A DNA stretch of 56,215 nt, from the NCBI GenBank assembly GCA_017473945.1, contig JAFUIW010000004.1, forward strand, positions 1-56,215. Direction: 5' to 3'. Of the stretch, positions 16,733-24,639 are shown one piece after another. The DNA comes from Methanobrevibacter sp. (GTDB taxonomy: Archaea; Methanobacteriota; Methanobacteria; Methanobacteriales; Methanobacteriaceae). Under the pieces are notes generated by a model. That model was not told where the DNA came from, searched no databases, and saw only the letters and a list, made by a program, of their open reading frames with translations. Position 1 is the first letter of the stretch. Each line of letters starts with the position of its first letter. Position numbers and translations under genes: made by a program.

Positions 16733-17629
16733 ATGATGGATATTGATGAAAGAATTAAGTCATTGAATGAATGTGAAAACTGTGTTGATGTTCAAATAAA
16801 AAAATTTTCACCGCTAAAGGAATTAATAAACTTCGAGGAATATGGTGGGGACTATATGAGATGTCAATGTGGAAGAAGACCTCTTGATGTTGTGATGAGT
16901 CATATTCTAAAAATCATGATTGAAAATGAAATTGTAGGTGAAAAGGCAACACTAAGGCGCAATTCACCTGTCCCATTGTCTGACTTTTATTACAGTAGCT
17001 TTAATCCGCAGTTCATACAAAAAAATACTCTCATATTGCTTCATGAAGATTTTACTCCTGAAGTTGCTTCAATTTTAGTCAAGGAAGTTCCTGAGGTGAA
17101 ATGTGTATTGAAGGGAAGTCCCCGCAATGTTGTAGGTCAGCTAGATAAGGACTCTTCAATAAATCACTTTGAAATTCTTGAGGGTGATGATACACAGGTA
17201 AACGTAATGAGGACACTGCTTGATGAAAAAGTAATATTGGTTAAAAACCAATCCAAACACCATATTGAGGTAGCAATGACTACTGAAGAAAAATTGCTCA
17301 GATTACATAACTATTTGAACAATAATGGTGTTAAAAAAGGTGTGGCTATCGATGGAATGTGTGGATTGGGTGCACTTGGAATCTATTTGTTAAAATATGG
17401 GTTTGAAAAGGTAATTTTCAATGATATAAATCCCGAAATGATTGAAGCATTAAAAAGCAATTTGGAAATCAATGGTATTGAAAAAGGTTTTGAAATACAC
17501 AATAGTGCTTTTGAGGATTTGGAATTCGAACACGTTGACTTATGTGTTATAGATGCGTTTCCTGGTGTGGATATTGATGATATTACAAAAAAAGCAGAAG
17601 AAATAGCAGATAATGTGGTAATTATCTAG
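16733..17629 (+). CDS. SAM-dependent methyltransferase, class I
   Basis: A 298-residue protein whose C-terminal half is a Rossmann methyltransferase: motif I AIDGMCGLGALGIYLLK, motif II VIFNDINPEMI and an acidic motif IV region LCVIDAFPG. The N-terminal ~150 residues include a CQCGRRP segment and look like a substrate-binding domain typical of archaeal RNA or protein methyltransferases. The target cannot be assigned. The ATG is doubled (16733 and 16736). Its TAG stop directly abuts the TAG stop of the convergent STAS-like gene, with no intergenic base. Confidence 0.7.
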   Translation: MMDIDERIKSLNECENCVDVQIKKFSPLKELINFEEYGGDYMRCQCGRRPLDVVMSHILKIMIENEIVGEKATLRRNSPVPLSDFYYSSFNPQFIQKNTLILLHEDFTPEVASILVKEVPEVKCVLKGSPRNVVGQLDKDSSINHFEILEGDDTQVNVMRTLLDEKVILVKNQSKHHIEVAMTTEEKLLRLHNYLNNNGVKKGVAIDGMCGLGALGIYLLKYGFEKVIFNDINPEMIEALKSNLEINGIEKGFEIHNSAFEDLEFEHVDLCVIDAFPGVDIDDITKKAEEIADNVVII

Positions 17630-17896
17630 CTATTTTTTGTTATTTAATTTTAAAATTATATCAAACATTTTTTCAATATCTGGTGGAACATTTTCTTCAA
17701 CTACCTCAAATGATGCAAAATGTTTTTGATTTAAATACTCTTGAGCAAAGCTGCGTCCCATAAATTCCACATCAGCAAAATCCATTGTTACTTTGTTAAT
17801 ATCCTGATTAATATTTTTGAATAGTTCTTCGATTTTTGCCCTTTGCCCTAAGTCTTTCCCAATTTGTTCTGCAAGAACAATTTTTAACTCGTTCAT
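17630..17896 (-). CDS. STAS-like protein (DUF4325-type)
   Basis: A protein of about 88 residues. The central VTMDFADVEFMGRSFAQEYL resembles the core of DUF4325/STAS-like domains, which are related to anti-anti-sigma factors. The usual phosphorylated Ser position corresponds roughly to the GRSFA turn. An ATG at 17911 is in frame, but 17896 is preceded by a well-placed GGATGA. It follows the HATPase-like gene on the same strand with almost no gap, so the two are probably one operon. I infer a binding partner of that ATPase; no direct evidence. Confidence 0.65.
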   Translation of the reverse strand: MNELKIVLAEQIGKDLGQRAKIEELFKNINQDINKVTMDFADVEFMGRSFAQEYLNQKHFASFEVVEENVPPDIEKMFDIILKLNNKK

Positions 17897-17911
17897 ATTT
17901 TCATCCTTCAT

Positions 17912-18529
17912 TTATAATTTGTATTCGATTTGATTTAAATAATTATACATGTCTATTTTTGAATTTAAATCAATTCTTAAATGTATTATAGTTCCATTAC
18001 TAATTTTTTCTGGAATCTTTTGCACAATAATTGTTTTAGAGTTTATATATAATGATGCTTTTCCAGATATAATTAAAATCTCTCCGTTAAACCCATTTAC
18101 AACAATATTTGTAGTATTATTCAATCCAGTTCCTCGTTCAATATATCCTAAGTCATTTTTAGTGGATAGTCCGTTCACTGCTTTTAGAAGTGCATCACAA
18201 TCATTTTCAATTGAATAATTTGCATTTTTAAAAGAATCAATAATATTAATTCCATTATCTGCAAAAATAAAGTCATACTTATCATTATTTAATCTTCCAG
18301 AAATACATCCGTCACTAAATTTAGAATGGTCATAAATATTCCCAGTTAATTCATAAAATATGAATTTCATCGTATTTAGATTTTCAGTTGGTATATTTAA
18401 TTCTTCTAAGAGGTTGTTTGTAACTTCAAAGGAGTTGTCATTATTAGGGTCTAATTTTTTAATTTCATACTTATTTTTGTTTAAAATAGTTGGATTTTCA
18501 TTAAATTCATCTAATATTGTTTTTTCCAT
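17912..18529 (-). CDS. GHKL-type ATPase (anti-sigma/histidine-kinase-like)
   Basis: A 205-residue protein with the three GHKL ATP-binding boxes: an N-box-like FIFYELTGNIYDHS (Glu60, Asn64), a G1-like IFADNGINI (Asp91, Gly93) and a G2-like YIERGTGLNN (Gly133, Gly135). There is no transmitter His domain, so it is a stand-alone ATPase like anti-sigma kinases such as RsbW/SpoIIAB. The gene ends directly in front of a STAS-like gene, the arrangement of a partner-switching pair. Archaea have no sigma factors, so the regulated target must be different. It begins 9 bp after the TctA-like permease gene on the same strand. Confidence 0.7.
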   Translation of the reverse strand: MEKTILDEFNENPTILNKNKYEIKKLDPNNDNSFEVTNNLLEELNIPTENLNTMKFIFYELTGNIYDHSKFSDGCISGRLNNDKYDFIFADNGINIIDSFKNANYSIENDCDALLKAVNGLSTKNDLGYIERGTGLNNTTNIVVNGFNGEILIISGKASLYINSKTIIVQKIPEKISNGTIIHLRIDLNSKIDMYNYLNQIEYKL

Positions 18530-18537
18530 TTTTTCAC

Positions 18538-19791
18538 CTATATGAACATTTGCATGTAAATGACAATGGCTGGAATTATCAAAACTCCCATCAAATGGGA
18601 TTTACCGACGCCGATGTAGTGAGGCAGCATCCCCATTGCAGTTGAGGTAATTAAAGCCAAGGTCATGTATCCGAGCGGTGCTCTGTAATAGAAGATGAAT
18701 ACGTACAGTATCAAAATCTGGAGCAAGATAACTCCAATTGACAGTTTCTTGTAATCAACACCGCTCATTAATATAGAAAAAGAATCGCCAAGTTTTAAAG
18801 ACAGTACTAATGAAACAGAAACAGCTATCAGTGACGCAAAGATAAAAATTGCAAGATGATTCAATGTCATTTCAGAAATTAGATATGACATGTAAACTGC
18901 AATTCCGCTTCTTGGATTTCCAATTATATAAATGGCAATCAAGGAAAATAAGCAGTCTGAAACGTTCAGTCCTGATGTTGCCAAAAGAAAATTCACCGTG
19001 TCGTCATCGTCGTTGTCATTTGCACCGCTGGCCGCCTGTGCAATGACAGTTCCCTGTGCAGGTCCAAACCCTGGCAGGAACCCCAATATCGCTCCGGTTA
19101 TTCCTCCTGCAAAAATGCTTTTGAACTTGTTGAAATCCAAATCAAGCTCGTAAAAAGGGTTTTGATGAGGTATTGATGATGAGTCGTTAAGGCTGAACAG
19201 TATTGTGCTTATTCCAAAAAGCCCTGAAAACGTACACATTAGTGAAACTCCAGAAGATATTGGGGTTTGAAAAATAATCCAACCTAAAATCCCCGAAAGT
19301 ACAAACAGCAGTAATGACCATATAAAATCTCTTCTGGTGCCTGTAAGCTTATATGTCAGATAAATTGATGCAAAAAGAAGTATCATCCATGTAAAGGGTT
19401 TTGAAATGTCATGCATTATCGGAAGTGCAATCGCAAAAATGGGCAACATCAATATTGTGACTATTATTGCTCCGAATCCTCCAACTGACACTATTCTAAT
19501 CACTTCTTTTGATCTTCCCTGTAAAACCATTCTGTGTCCTGGAAGGATTGAGGTTGCGGTTCCTTCCTGTGGCACTCCCAAAAGCATTGACGGTACAAAT
19601 TCAATCAGTGCATGTGCGATTGACATCGCAACCATTATCACGCATAAAAATTCAGGCGATAAAAATGTTAGGAGAAATGTTGAAGATGCAAACAGTATTG
19701 CACCGGCTGTATTTACATGTATGCCCGGTATCATTCCGGTAATGGTTCCTATTGATATTCCTATAAAACAAGCAATAATTAATTCTATCAT
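18538..19791 (-). CDS. TctA/DUF112-family membrane permease
   Basis: A 417-residue protein with about 11-12 membrane helices. It has the family glycine/proline signatures GTITGMIPGIHVNTAGA near the N-terminus and GFLPGFGPAQGTV in the middle (an inverted-repeat arrangement). It is related to the large subunit of tripartite tricarboxylate transporters, but no TctB or substrate-binding TctC gene is nearby. Archaeal stand-alone members have no established substrate. It is the first gene of a three-gene minus-strand run with the GHKL ATPase and STAS-like protein. Confidence 0.8.
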   Translation of the reverse strand: MIELIIACFIGISIGTITGMIPGIHVNTAGAILFASSTFLLTFLSPEFLCVIMVAMSIAHALIEFVPSMLLGVPQEGTATSILPGHRMVLQGRSKEVIRIVSVGGFGAIIVTILMLPIFAIALPIMHDISKPFTWMILLFASIYLTYKLTGTRRDFIWSLLLFVLSGILGWIIFQTPISSGVSLMCTFSGLFGISTILFSLNDSSSIPHQNPFYELDLDFNKFKSIFAGGITGAILGFLPGFGPAQGTVIAQAASGANDNDDDDTVNFLLATSGLNVSDCLFSLIAIYIIGNPRSGIAVYMSYLISEMTLNHLAIFIFASLIAVSVSLVLSLKLGDSFSILMSGVDYKKLSIGVILLQILILYVFIFYYRAPLGYMTLALITSTAMGMLPHYIGVGKSHLMGVLIIPAIVIYMQMFI

Positions 19792-19962
19792 GTCTATTGA
19801 TTGAATAAACTATAATTTAAAGCTTGTTGAAGCCATATATTAAAATTGCAGTGATTTATAAAAATTTACTTGATTTGGTATTATTGATTCGATTTCGAAA
19901 AGTTGTTTTCACTTAAAAATAGTATGTGGTTAGGTGATAGATTAGTGGATATGATATTTCAA
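19792..19962. other. Intergenic region upstream of the TctA-like gene
   Basis: AT-rich DNA with no supported ORF. It should carry the promoter of the TctA-like gene and the 3' end of the marR transcript. Confidence 0.4.
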
Positions 19963-20424
19963 TCAGAATTGCTTCCTGTTGAATCCAAGTGATTTCAGTG
20001 ATATTTTTGATAACAATTTAAGCAGATCTTCATGGGATATGTTTAGTTCTTCGCAAATCATGTTGTCCCATTGGGTCTCCTTTGTGATTAAAAATTCAGC
20101 GGTTTCAATTCCTTTTTTAGTCAATGCTATCTTATATGCCCTTTTATTTTCTGCATCAACTTCCCTTGTAATTAATCCTTTTTCTTCAAAGTCTTTGAAT
20201 GCTCTTGAAACGCCGCTCCTGTCCATGAGGCATGCTTTTGCGATATCAGATTGAGTTGAGCCCATTTCATAATATAAAAACATTAACATGTAGTATTGGC
20301 TTGGAAGTATTTCAGTTTCATTTTTGATATGCTTGTTGATATAAAAATCATGAGTTTTGCTTAATGAAATTAAATGATTCACCAGAAATGGGGAATTTTT
20401 CATAATGTCTTCATATTTTATCAT
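19963..20424 (-). CDS. MarR-family transcriptional regulator
   Basis: A 153-residue winged-helix regulator. The recognition region is STQSDIAKACLMDRSGVSRAFKDF (residues about 60-83, given here only by its key pattern SD-IAKA-x-S-GVSRA), followed by the wing containing TREVDAENKRAYKIALT. Long helices at both ends would form the MarR dimer. The ATG has a good SD (GGTGAT). It is divergent from the secreted protein at 20513, and a palindrome between the two is a likely operator. The ligand is unknown. Confidence 0.88.
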   Translation of the reverse strand: MIKYEDIMKNSPFLVNHLISLSKTHDFYINKHIKNETEILPSQYYMLMFLYYEMGSTQSDIAKACLMDRSGVSRAFKDFEEKGLITREVDAENKRAYKIALTKKGIETAEFLITKETQWDNMICEELNISHEDLLKLLSKISLKSLGFNRKQF

Positions 20425-20470
20425 AATTAAATCACCTTGATAATATATTTAAAATTAATATTTAAATACT

Positions 20471-20483
20471 ATATGTAACATAT
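20471..20483. promoter_or_regulatory. Candidate MarR operator palindrome
   Basis: ATATGTAACATAT is a dyad with perfect 6-bp arms and a single central base. It lies between the divergent marR and secreted-protein genes, 30 bp before the ATG at 20513. Position and symmetry suggest the operator of the adjacent MarR protein. Confidence 0.5.
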
Positions 20484-20512
20484 TATACACAACTAACTAA
20501 TTTGGTGCTATT

Positions 20513-21013
20513 ATGAATAAAAAAATCATCATCATGTTGGCAATTGTCGGTGTTGGTTTGATATTACTTACAAGTCCGGCTTTTGCAAAGGAAAATGTCA
20601 AGGTAAAAATTTCTTCAGATAAATGGCTAAACGGCAAGGGTGTCATAATAATCAAGCTTGTTGACAGTCATGGAAGGCAAATCAACAGTAAGGGAACCAT
20701 TCACTACACCATTACGGATTCTAACGGTAATTATCAGTGGGCATATAAGGCCTATAATAAGGGGCTTCGTCTGAAGTATGATTCCGGATGGTATAATGTC
20801 AAGGTGAAATTTGAGGGGGATAAGAAATACAAGTCTGCTTCAGGTTCAAACGATGTTACTGTAAAAACCACTCGTTCAGGATTTGATGCATATAATTATT
20901 ACGACAATCATAATTGGGGTTTGAATCAGGAAATAGATGATTATATTGAATACAATTACTGGGATGAAGAAATCTATGATGATGCTTCAAACTATGACGG
21001 CGAAGGATATTAA
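20513..21013 (+). CDS. Secreted Ig-like domain protein
   Basis: A 166-residue protein with a signal peptide (about residues 1-25, ending AFAKE). One Ig-like domain, as found singly or in tandem in Methanobrevibacter adhesin-like proteins, follows: KVKISSDKWLNGKGVIIIKL, then GTIHYTI and a WYNVKVKFEGDKKYKSA strand pair. The last ~45 residues are rich in Tyr, Asp and Asn and very acidic. There is no membrane anchor. It is divergent from marR and may be under its control. Immediately downstream is a 57-bp remnant of the candidate small-RNA repeat, in antisense orientation relative to RNA B. Confidence 0.75.
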   Translation: MNKKIIIMLAIVGVGLILLTSPAFAKENVKVKISSDKWLNGKGVIIIKLVDSHGRQINSKGTIHYTITDSNGNYQWAYKAYNKGLRLKYDSGWYNVKVKFEGDKKYKSASGSNDVTVKTTRSGFDAYNYYDNHNWGLNQEIDDYIEYNYWDEEIYDDASNYDGEGY

Positions 21014-21015
21014 AA

Positions 21016-21072
21016 GTTTAGATTAGAAAATTGTGAAAAGCCAATTTGATATTTATTTTTTGGAGATTGTAT
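21016..21072 (-). repeat. Partial copy of the sRNA A/B repeat
   Basis: This stretch matches 22041-22095 (within RNA B): a block of about 33 bases from ATTAGAAAATTG onward is identical, and the flanks to GGAGATTGTAT match closely. It has no paired iron boxes. The outer stem arm has changed, so the hairpin seen in B cannot form fully. Read on the plus strand it would be the 3' untranslated region of the secreted-protein mRNA and antisense to RNA B. Confidence 0.75.
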
Positions 21073-21262
21073 GTTCAATATCATTTTCATGGTTTTTCCA
21101 GGGAGGGATTTTTTTCACAAAAACCGAACAAATGTTCTATTTTTTAATATAAGTAAAGAATAATGTTTTAATAATAATAAGTTCATAATTATATATATTG
21201 AAATTCAGATTTAATATAAAATCGAATTTTAATTTTAGAAAATAGAACTTAAAGGTGAAAAA

Positions 21263-21739
21263 ATGAACAACAATCAAATTATGGGTATACTATCAATAAT
21301 ATTAGGATTGATATTTATTATATGCCCTGTTTTCAGTACTGCCCTTGTTTCAACCTTTTTAGGAATAAGTTTCCTGTTATTAGGTATTTTTGCAATAATT
21401 ACAGGAATTTTTGGCGGCACAGGAATGGGTGCTCTCTATATTATATCTGGAATATTGGCTGTAATTGTAGGATTCATATTAGCAACTAATATTTTTGCAA
21501 TACCAATAATAATTTCTCTTCAATTCTATATCATGGGAATTTTGATGATTATAATAGGTATTGCGGGTCTATTCTCTGGAGAACAATTTTCAAAAATCCT
21601 TTCAGTTTTAATGATAATCTTGGCGATCATCATGATTGCTATTGGTGCTTTCACAATCGACAACCCGATTATTGCTCCAATATTACTCGGAATATCATTA
21701 ATCGTGGAGGGTGTTAATTTGTTTATATTAAAGGTTTAA
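21263..21739 (+). CDS. DUF308/HdeD-like membrane protein
   Basis: A 158-residue protein that is nearly all hydrophobic, with about six membrane helices and glycine-rich turns typical of the HdeD/DUF308 family (LGISFLLLGIFAIITGIFGG and a related second half, indicating an internal duplication). A paralog of the same size is at 52755-53237. The role in archaea is unknown; in enteric bacteria HdeD is acid-stress related. SD AAGGTGAAAAAATG. Its stop codon lies inside a strong terminator hairpin. Confidence 0.8.
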   Translation: MNNNQIMGILSIILGLIFIICPVFSTALVSTFLGISFLLLGIFAIITGIFGGTGMGALYIISGILAVIVGFILATNIFAIPIIISLQFYIMGILMIIIGIAGLFSGEQFSKILSVLMIILAIIMIAIGAFTIDNPIIAPILLGISLIVEGVNLFILKV

Positions 21740-21764
21740 ATCCAAACCTTTAATCTTTTTTTTT
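21730..21764 (+). terminator. Terminator after the DUF308 gene
   Basis: An 8-bp stem (AAAGGTTT/AAACCTTT, 21730-21737 and 21744-21751) is followed by a nine-T run. The TAA stop of the DUF308 gene is in the loop side of the hairpin. Confidence 0.75.
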
Positions 21765-21944
21765 AAGTTTTAAAACGTAAAATTAGACTATGTCAAAAAT
21801 TAGTATGAAATTGATATTGGGTTTGAAATTCTAATTCAAAATTGTGAATTTTGACTGTTTTTTCTATACTTTCAAAAATCATTTGGTTAATTTGATAGAG
21901 AGAAAATGTATTCAAAAATGCAGATATTTTAGTTATCAATAATT

Positions 21945-21994
21945 TTAAAAGAAATAAAAATGGTGTTTATTGTTTTGGAGAGTTATAAACACCA
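21945..21994 (-). terminator. Hairpin terminator of sRNA B
   Basis: The TGGTGTTTAT/ATAAACACCA stem (21961-21994), followed on the minus strand by a T-rich tract, would end RNA B. The same GGTGTTT stem ends RNA A. Confidence 0.6.
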
Positions 21995-22157
21995 GACTTG
22001 TTTTTTGGGAATTATTTTGGCAGATATTTTTCCCGTAATATCAAATTAGAAAATTGTGAAAAGCCAATTTGATATTTAATTTTGGAGATTGTATTATTAT
22101 TGATTAATAATATGTTTTGTTGAGTGCATATTTTTAGGTATGCCTAAACATATGTCA
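21945..22157 (-). ncRNA. Candidate iron-responsive small RNA B (~210 nt)
   Basis: Predicted minus-strand transcript divergent from feoB. Its first ~80 nt match candidate RNA A almost base for base. An 11-bp stem (AATATCAAATT, 22037-22047, with 22066-22076) replaces the corresponding stem of A with a different sequence. A GGGAA/TTCCC stem follows. The last hairpin has a perfect 10-bp stem (21961-21970 with 21985-21994) whose loop reads AACTCTCCAAAACA on the RNA strand, and then a T-rich tract. No ORF with an SD is present. The small-RNA call is inferred from promoter, structure and homology. Confidence 0.65.
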
Positions 22158-22218
22158 CTTGTATTAAAGTTGGTTGTCATAGTATATAAATGTTTCTAAA
22201 TTTTTAGGCACGCCTAAA
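22128..22218 (-). promoter_or_regulatory. Iron-box-flanked promoter of sRNA B
   Basis: On the minus strand TTTATATA (22190-22183) is flanked by TTTAGGCGTGCCTAAA (22218-22203) and TTTAGGCATACCTAAA (22148-22133). The spacing from TATA start to box centres is 20.5 and 49.5 bp, the same as for the promoters at 12643-12735 and 13025-13109 within 1 bp. Confidence 0.8.
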
Positions 22219-22245
22219 TTTTTTAGATCAATTCCTATGAAATAA

Positions 22246-22273
22246 ATAACATATGTTATATAACAATTGTTAT
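22246..22273. promoter_or_regulatory. Two abutting 14-bp palindromes
   Basis: ATAACATATGTTAT (22246-22259) and ATAACAATTGTTAT (22260-22273) are perfect palindromes placed end to end, centres 14 bp apart. They lie between the sRNA B promoter and the feoB TATA box. They differ from the iron box and suggest a second regulator. Confidence 0.6.
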
Positions 22274-22278
22274 CTCAT

Positions 22279-22364
22279 ACTATATAAACTTTGCTAAATT
22301 TGGTATGCCTAAATATTTAAATATAATAAAATTAATACTAATATTATGTTTAGGTTAGCCTAAT
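22279..22364 (+). promoter_or_regulatory. feoB promoter with two iron boxes
   Basis: A TATA box (CTATATAAAC, about 22279-22288) precedes TTTGGTATGCCTAAA (22299-22313, one arm degenerate) and TTTAGGTTAGCCTAAT (22349-22364). The first box falls on the expected start site. A second AT-rich TATA candidate lies at 22313-22326 between the boxes. Repression by a metal-loaded DtxR-type protein would fit an iron uptake gene. Confidence 0.7.
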
Positions 22365-22403
22365 TTTTAATGGATAAACTTAAACTAAAAATTTTTTTTA
22401 GTA

Positions 22404-22431
22404 GATATATAACAAAACTTTGTTATATATC
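22404..22431 (+). other. Hairpin in the feoB leader
   Basis: GATATATAACAA pairs with TTGTTATATATC around a 4-nt loop, a perfect 12-bp stem. It ends 14 nt before the feoB SD GGGAGA, close enough to influence ribosome access. Confidence 0.5.
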
Positions 22432-22457
22432 AAGTTAATAAAACGGGAGAATGGTTA

Positions 22458-24476
22458 ATGACAGAATTAATTGTTGGATTAGCAGGAAACCCAAACGTGG
22501 GTAAAACTACTGTGTTCAATAGATTAACTGGTATGCGCCAACATGTAGGTAACTGGCCTGGAAAGACTGTTGAAAGAGCAGAAGGTCATTTCAAACATGG
22601 CAGTTACGAATATGATGTTGTCGACTTACCTGGTAACTACGCATTAAGTGCTCATTCTATGGAAGAAATCGTATCAAGAGATTTCATTGTAGACGATGAC
22701 TCTGATGTAATTGTAAACGTAGTTGACGCTGCTAATTTAGAACGTAACTTATATTTAACAGTTCAAATGATGGAATTAGGTGCTAATTTAGTAATGGCAC
22801 TCAACATGAACGATTTTGCTAAGAAAAAAGATCACATCATTGACATTAAAAAAATGAGTGAACTTTTAGGATTCCCAGTTATTGAAGTAAACGCAAAAAC
22901 TGGTGACGGATTTGAGGAATTATTAACAACTGTTGAAAAACAATCTTCAAACCCTATTGATTCCAGTGCTAAATTATCCTATGGTGATGAATTAAGCGAA
23001 CACTTAGGAGATTTACAGGCATTAATCGAAAAAGACAGCAATTTATTAGATGTTCCTTCAGTATGGACTGCAATTAAATTATTAGAAAGAGACTCAATTG
23101 TTATAGAAAAAGTACAAGGTTCTTCTCAAAGCTCTGCTATCATGGCTGAAACCGATAAGGTAGCAGGACACCTTCATGACATTTATAGTGAAGGTGCAGA
23201 AGAAGTTATTGCAAATGCAAGATATGCATTTATCGGCGGTTTAATGGCTGAAGCTGTTAAAAGACCTACTGTTGAAAAAGAAACTACTACTGATAAAATA
23301 GATAAGATTGTTACTAACAGGATATTGGCACTTCCTATTTTCGCGGTTATAATGTGGCTGATGTTCCAGTTCACATACACTATTGGTGCTCCATTCCAAG
23401 ACTTAATTGATGAAGCATTCGGTATGCTTGCTGAATGGATTGGAGGATTCATTGCAAATGAATATTTAGTTTCCTTCATCTGTGACGGTATCATTGGTGG
23501 AGTAGGTGGTGTGCTTACTTTCTTGCCTATCATTATTCTGATGTTCTTGTTCTTAAGTATCTTAGAAGACTGTGGTTACCTTGCAAGAGCAGCATTTTCA
23601 TTAGATAAAATCATGCACAAATTAGTTGGTCTTCATGGTAAAGCATTCATTCCAATGATTTTAGGATTTGGTTGTGGTGTACCAGCTATTATGGCAACCA
23701 GAACCATGGAAAATGAAGGGGACCGTATGCTCGCTATGATGCTCGTTCCATTCATGTCATGTACTGCAAGATTACCGATTTATGCTATTTTCATTGCAGC
23801 ATTCTTTACAGAAAACCAAGGTATTGTATTGCTAGCAATTTACTTCTTAGGTATTGTTGTAGCACTTCTTGTTGCAGCTATCCTCAAAAGAACCATGTTT
23901 AAAGGATTATCCACTCCATTTGTAATGGAATTGCCAACATATAAAGTCCCATCCATCAAAGGTGTATTATTACACACTTGGGAAAAGGTAAAAGGATTCT
24001 TAAGAAAAGCAGGTACAATCATTCTTGCTTGTTCCATCATTTTATGGGCTTTAAGTATCTTCCCATTAGGTGTAGAATACGGATCTGCTGATAGTGTTTT
24101 AGGTATGATTGGTAGCGTAATTGCACCAATATTCGCTCCTTTAGGATTTGGAACCTGGCAAGCTGCTGTAGCAATCATCGCTGGTTTAGCTGCTAAAGAA
24201 GTAGTAGTAGCAACCTTTGGTACTTTAGCTGGTATGGAAGAAGATGATGAAGATGGTATTACTCAATTGGTACATGATACCTTCACTCCATTATCTGCAT
24301 TCTCATTCATGGCATTTACATTGTTATACACTCCATGTTTCGCAGCTATCGGTGCTATCAAACAAGAAACCAACAGTTACAGATGGGCAGCAATCATGTG
24401 TTGTATCACTTTAGTTACTGCATACATTGTTTCCTTCTTGATTTACAACGTTGGTTTATTAGCAGGATTCGGATAA
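22458..24476 (+). CDS. feoB: Ferrous iron transport protein B
   Basis: A 672-residue FeoB. The cytoplasmic GTPase domain has G1 GNPNVGKT (residues 10-17), G3 DLPGNY and G4 NMND, followed by a helical GDI-like region. About nine membrane helices follow from residue ~290 with the Cys-bearing segments LEDCGYLARAAF, GFGCGVPAIMATRTM and SCTARLP typical of FeoB gates, and a second such cluster near GLAAKEVVVATFGT. It imports Fe(II) through the cytoplasmic membrane. The SD is GGGAGA. It is preceded by iron boxes and a structured leader and followed after 163 bp by feoA with its own promoter. Codon use is regular, and length is in the normal range. Confidence 0.97.
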   Translation: MTELIVGLAGNPNVGKTTVFNRLTGMRQHVGNWPGKTVERAEGHFKHGSYEYDVVDLPGNYALSAHSMEEIVSRDFIVDDDSDVIVNVVDAANLERNLYLTVQMMELGANLVMALNMNDFAKKKDHIIDIKKMSELLGFPVIEVNAKTGDGFEELLTTVEKQSSNPIDSSAKLSYGDELSEHLGDLQALIEKDSNLLDVPSVWTAIKLLERDSIVIEKVQGSSQSSAIMAETDKVAGHLHDIYSEGAEEVIANARYAFIGGLMAEAVKRPTVEKETTTDKIDKIVTNRILALPIFAVIMWLMFQFTYTIGAPFQDLIDEAFGMLAEWIGGFIANEYLVSFICDGIIGGVGGVLTFLPIIILMFLFLSILEDCGYLARAAFSLDKIMHKLVGLHGKAFIPMILGFGCGVPAIMATRTMENEGDRMLAMMLVPFMSCTARLPIYAIFIAAFFTENQGIVLLAIYFLGIVVALLVAAILKRTMFKGLSTPFVMELPTYKVPSIKGVLLHTWEKVKGFLRKAGTIILACSIILWALSIFPLGVEYGSADSVLGMIGSVIAPIFAPLGFGTWQAAVAIIAGLAAKEVVVATFGTLAGMEEDDEDGITQLVHDTFTPLSAFSFMAFTLLYTPCFAAIGAIKQETNSYRWAAIMCCITLVTAYIVSFLIYNVGLLAGFG

Positions 24477-24533
24477 GTAAAAATTTCTAAGGTGATTATT
24501 AGATTTTAATCTAATTTTCATTTTTCAATTTTT

Positions 24534-24607
24534 TTTAGTCATAACTAAATATTTATATATTGGTTAAGACAAAATATTGATTAAGAAGTTTTTAGTATAC
24601 CTAAAAA
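24534..24607 (+). promoter_or_regulatory. feoA promoter with degenerate iron boxes
   Basis: A TATA box (TTTATATA, 24552-24559) lies between TTTAGTCATAACTAAA (24534-24549) and a one-base-shorter box TTTAGTATACCTAAA (24591-24605). Both depart from the consensus TTTAGG-N4-CCTAAA at the G positions, so regulation may be weaker than for feoB. Confidence 0.55.
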
Positions 24608-24639
24608 TTTATTTTGATTATTATAATTATGGTGATAAT

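Noticed and set aside
19963-20424. MarR protein as the regulator of the TTTAGG-N4-CCTAAA boxes
   Set aside because: The boxes look like DtxR-type sites, and the MarR gene has its own distinct palindrome. No DtxR-family gene is in the window, so the true regulator must be encoded elsewhere.
21060-21262. A fourth iron-box promoter for repeat copy C
   Set aside because: No TTTAGG-N4-CCTAAA box or matching TATA geometry lies upstream of the copy on the minus strand.
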